A program made the translations under genes and the position numbers. A stretch of DNA of 7,174 bases, taken from NCBI GenBank assembly GCA_002788865.1, contig PFSC01000139.1:1-7174 (forward strand), given 5' to 3'. This stretch comes from Candidatus Roizmanbacteria bacterium CG_4_9_14_0_2_um_filter_39_13 (GTDB lineage Bacteria; Patescibacteriota; Microgenomatia; UBA1406; GWC2-37-13). Under the pieces are notes generated by a model. That model had not been told where the DNA came from, ran no database searches, and saw only the letters and a program-made list of their open reading frames with translations. Shown here piece after piece: positions 6,829-7,174 of the stretch (its first letter is position 1; each line of letters starts with the position of its first letter).

Positions 6829-7174
6829 ATGTTCCAAAAGTCATTATTTTTCTCAAAAATCATTTCTTTTCTTTTTGTAATAATTATATTTTTAGGCATG
6901 AATTCGGGGAGTGTATTTGCACAGACTTTAAGTGCTGACGTGAATAATAATCCAGCGAAGTGTGGATTCACAGCTGTTGGGACACCTGACGAGATAGCTA
7001 CCGCATTTGATAGTACAGTCACCTGTCAAGAAATAGACACAGGAGAACTAGGATTCAAGATCCCCTCACTTGGTGATCTTCTCACATTTGCAATCCGTGC
7101 ATTCTTTGTCATTGCAGGACTTGCTGCTCTCTTTTATCTTCTTCTTGGTGCTCTAGGATGGGTCACCTCAGGTG
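6829..7174 (+). CDS. Pilin-like conjugal transfer protein, VirB2/TrbC-like (Mbov_0395-type), partial at the 3' end
   Basis: The ATG at 6829 opens a frame that is still open at the right edge (115 codons). Residues 1-31 form a signal peptide with a long hydrophobic core (IISFLFVIIIFLG) and an A|Q cleavage context (VFA|QT). A short mature N-terminal segment has two cysteines (45, 66), possibly a disulfide. FKIPSLGDLLTFAIR (77-90) leads into a membrane helix (about 84-108) that ends LLLGALGWVTSG. An [LI]-[GS]-x-[LF]-x-W-[IV]-T-S-G end to the first helix, followed by a second helix, is what I recall for the small two-helix VirB2/TrbC-like pilins of CPR bacteria and mycoplasmas. These are thought to build a conjugation-type pilus or channel. 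The second helix lies beyond the edge, so the family match is incomplete. The strong promoter just upstream fits a protein needed in many copies. Confidence 0.8.
   Translation, partial: MFQKSLFFSKIISFLFVIIIFLGMNSGSVFAQTLSADVNNNPAKCGFTAVGTPDEIATAFDSTVTCQEIDTGELGFKIPSLGDLLTFAIRAFFVIAGLAALFYLLLGALGWVTSG

Noticed and set aside
1..7174. UGA recoded as glycine (Gracilibacteria/Absconditabacteria code)
   Set aside because: The long genes have no in-frame TGA and encode Gly with GGN, so the standard bacterial code is enough.

Overview
The window most resembles a Patescibacteria (CPR) genome, probably Parcubacteria-like. The grounds are a partial small pilin-like protein of the CPR conjugal-transfer type next to a very large secreted or membrane protein, a tethered surface protein, SD-less starts and moderate-to-low GC by eye. 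The standard code suffices: the long reading frames have no internal stops. No rRNA, tRNA, CRISPR array, insertion sequence or transposase was seen, and no gene-free stretch exceeds 300 bases.

Layout. The left 3.1 kb is one minus-strand gene that runs off the left edge. It has a signal peptide, an extracytoplasmic segment with cysteines, a polytopic membrane core and a Pro/Ser linker. A long Ser/Thr/Gln-rich tail follows, built from regularly spaced units of about 33 residues, each carrying a helix-turn-helix-like core. An 88-bp divergent intergenic region with candidate promoters on both strands separates it from three plus-strand genes. These encode a 666-residue secreted protein held by a C-terminal membrane segment (two carboxypeptidase-regulatory-like beta domains, ten cysteines), a complete ComM/YifB-type AAA+ ATPase, and the start of a pilin-like conjugal transfer protein that runs off the right edge.

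How the genes may fit together. ComM-type ATPases process incoming single-stranded DNA during recombination. Pilin-like and multi-pass channel-like proteins are parts of type IV secretion or conjugation-type machines. The surface protein could be an adhesin or structural element. A DNA import or transfer apparatus is therefore a reasonable hypothesis. Only the ComM identification is firm. The pilin-like call is good, the VirB6/TrbL-like reading of the large membrane protein is inferred from architecture, and the function of the repeat tail is unknown.
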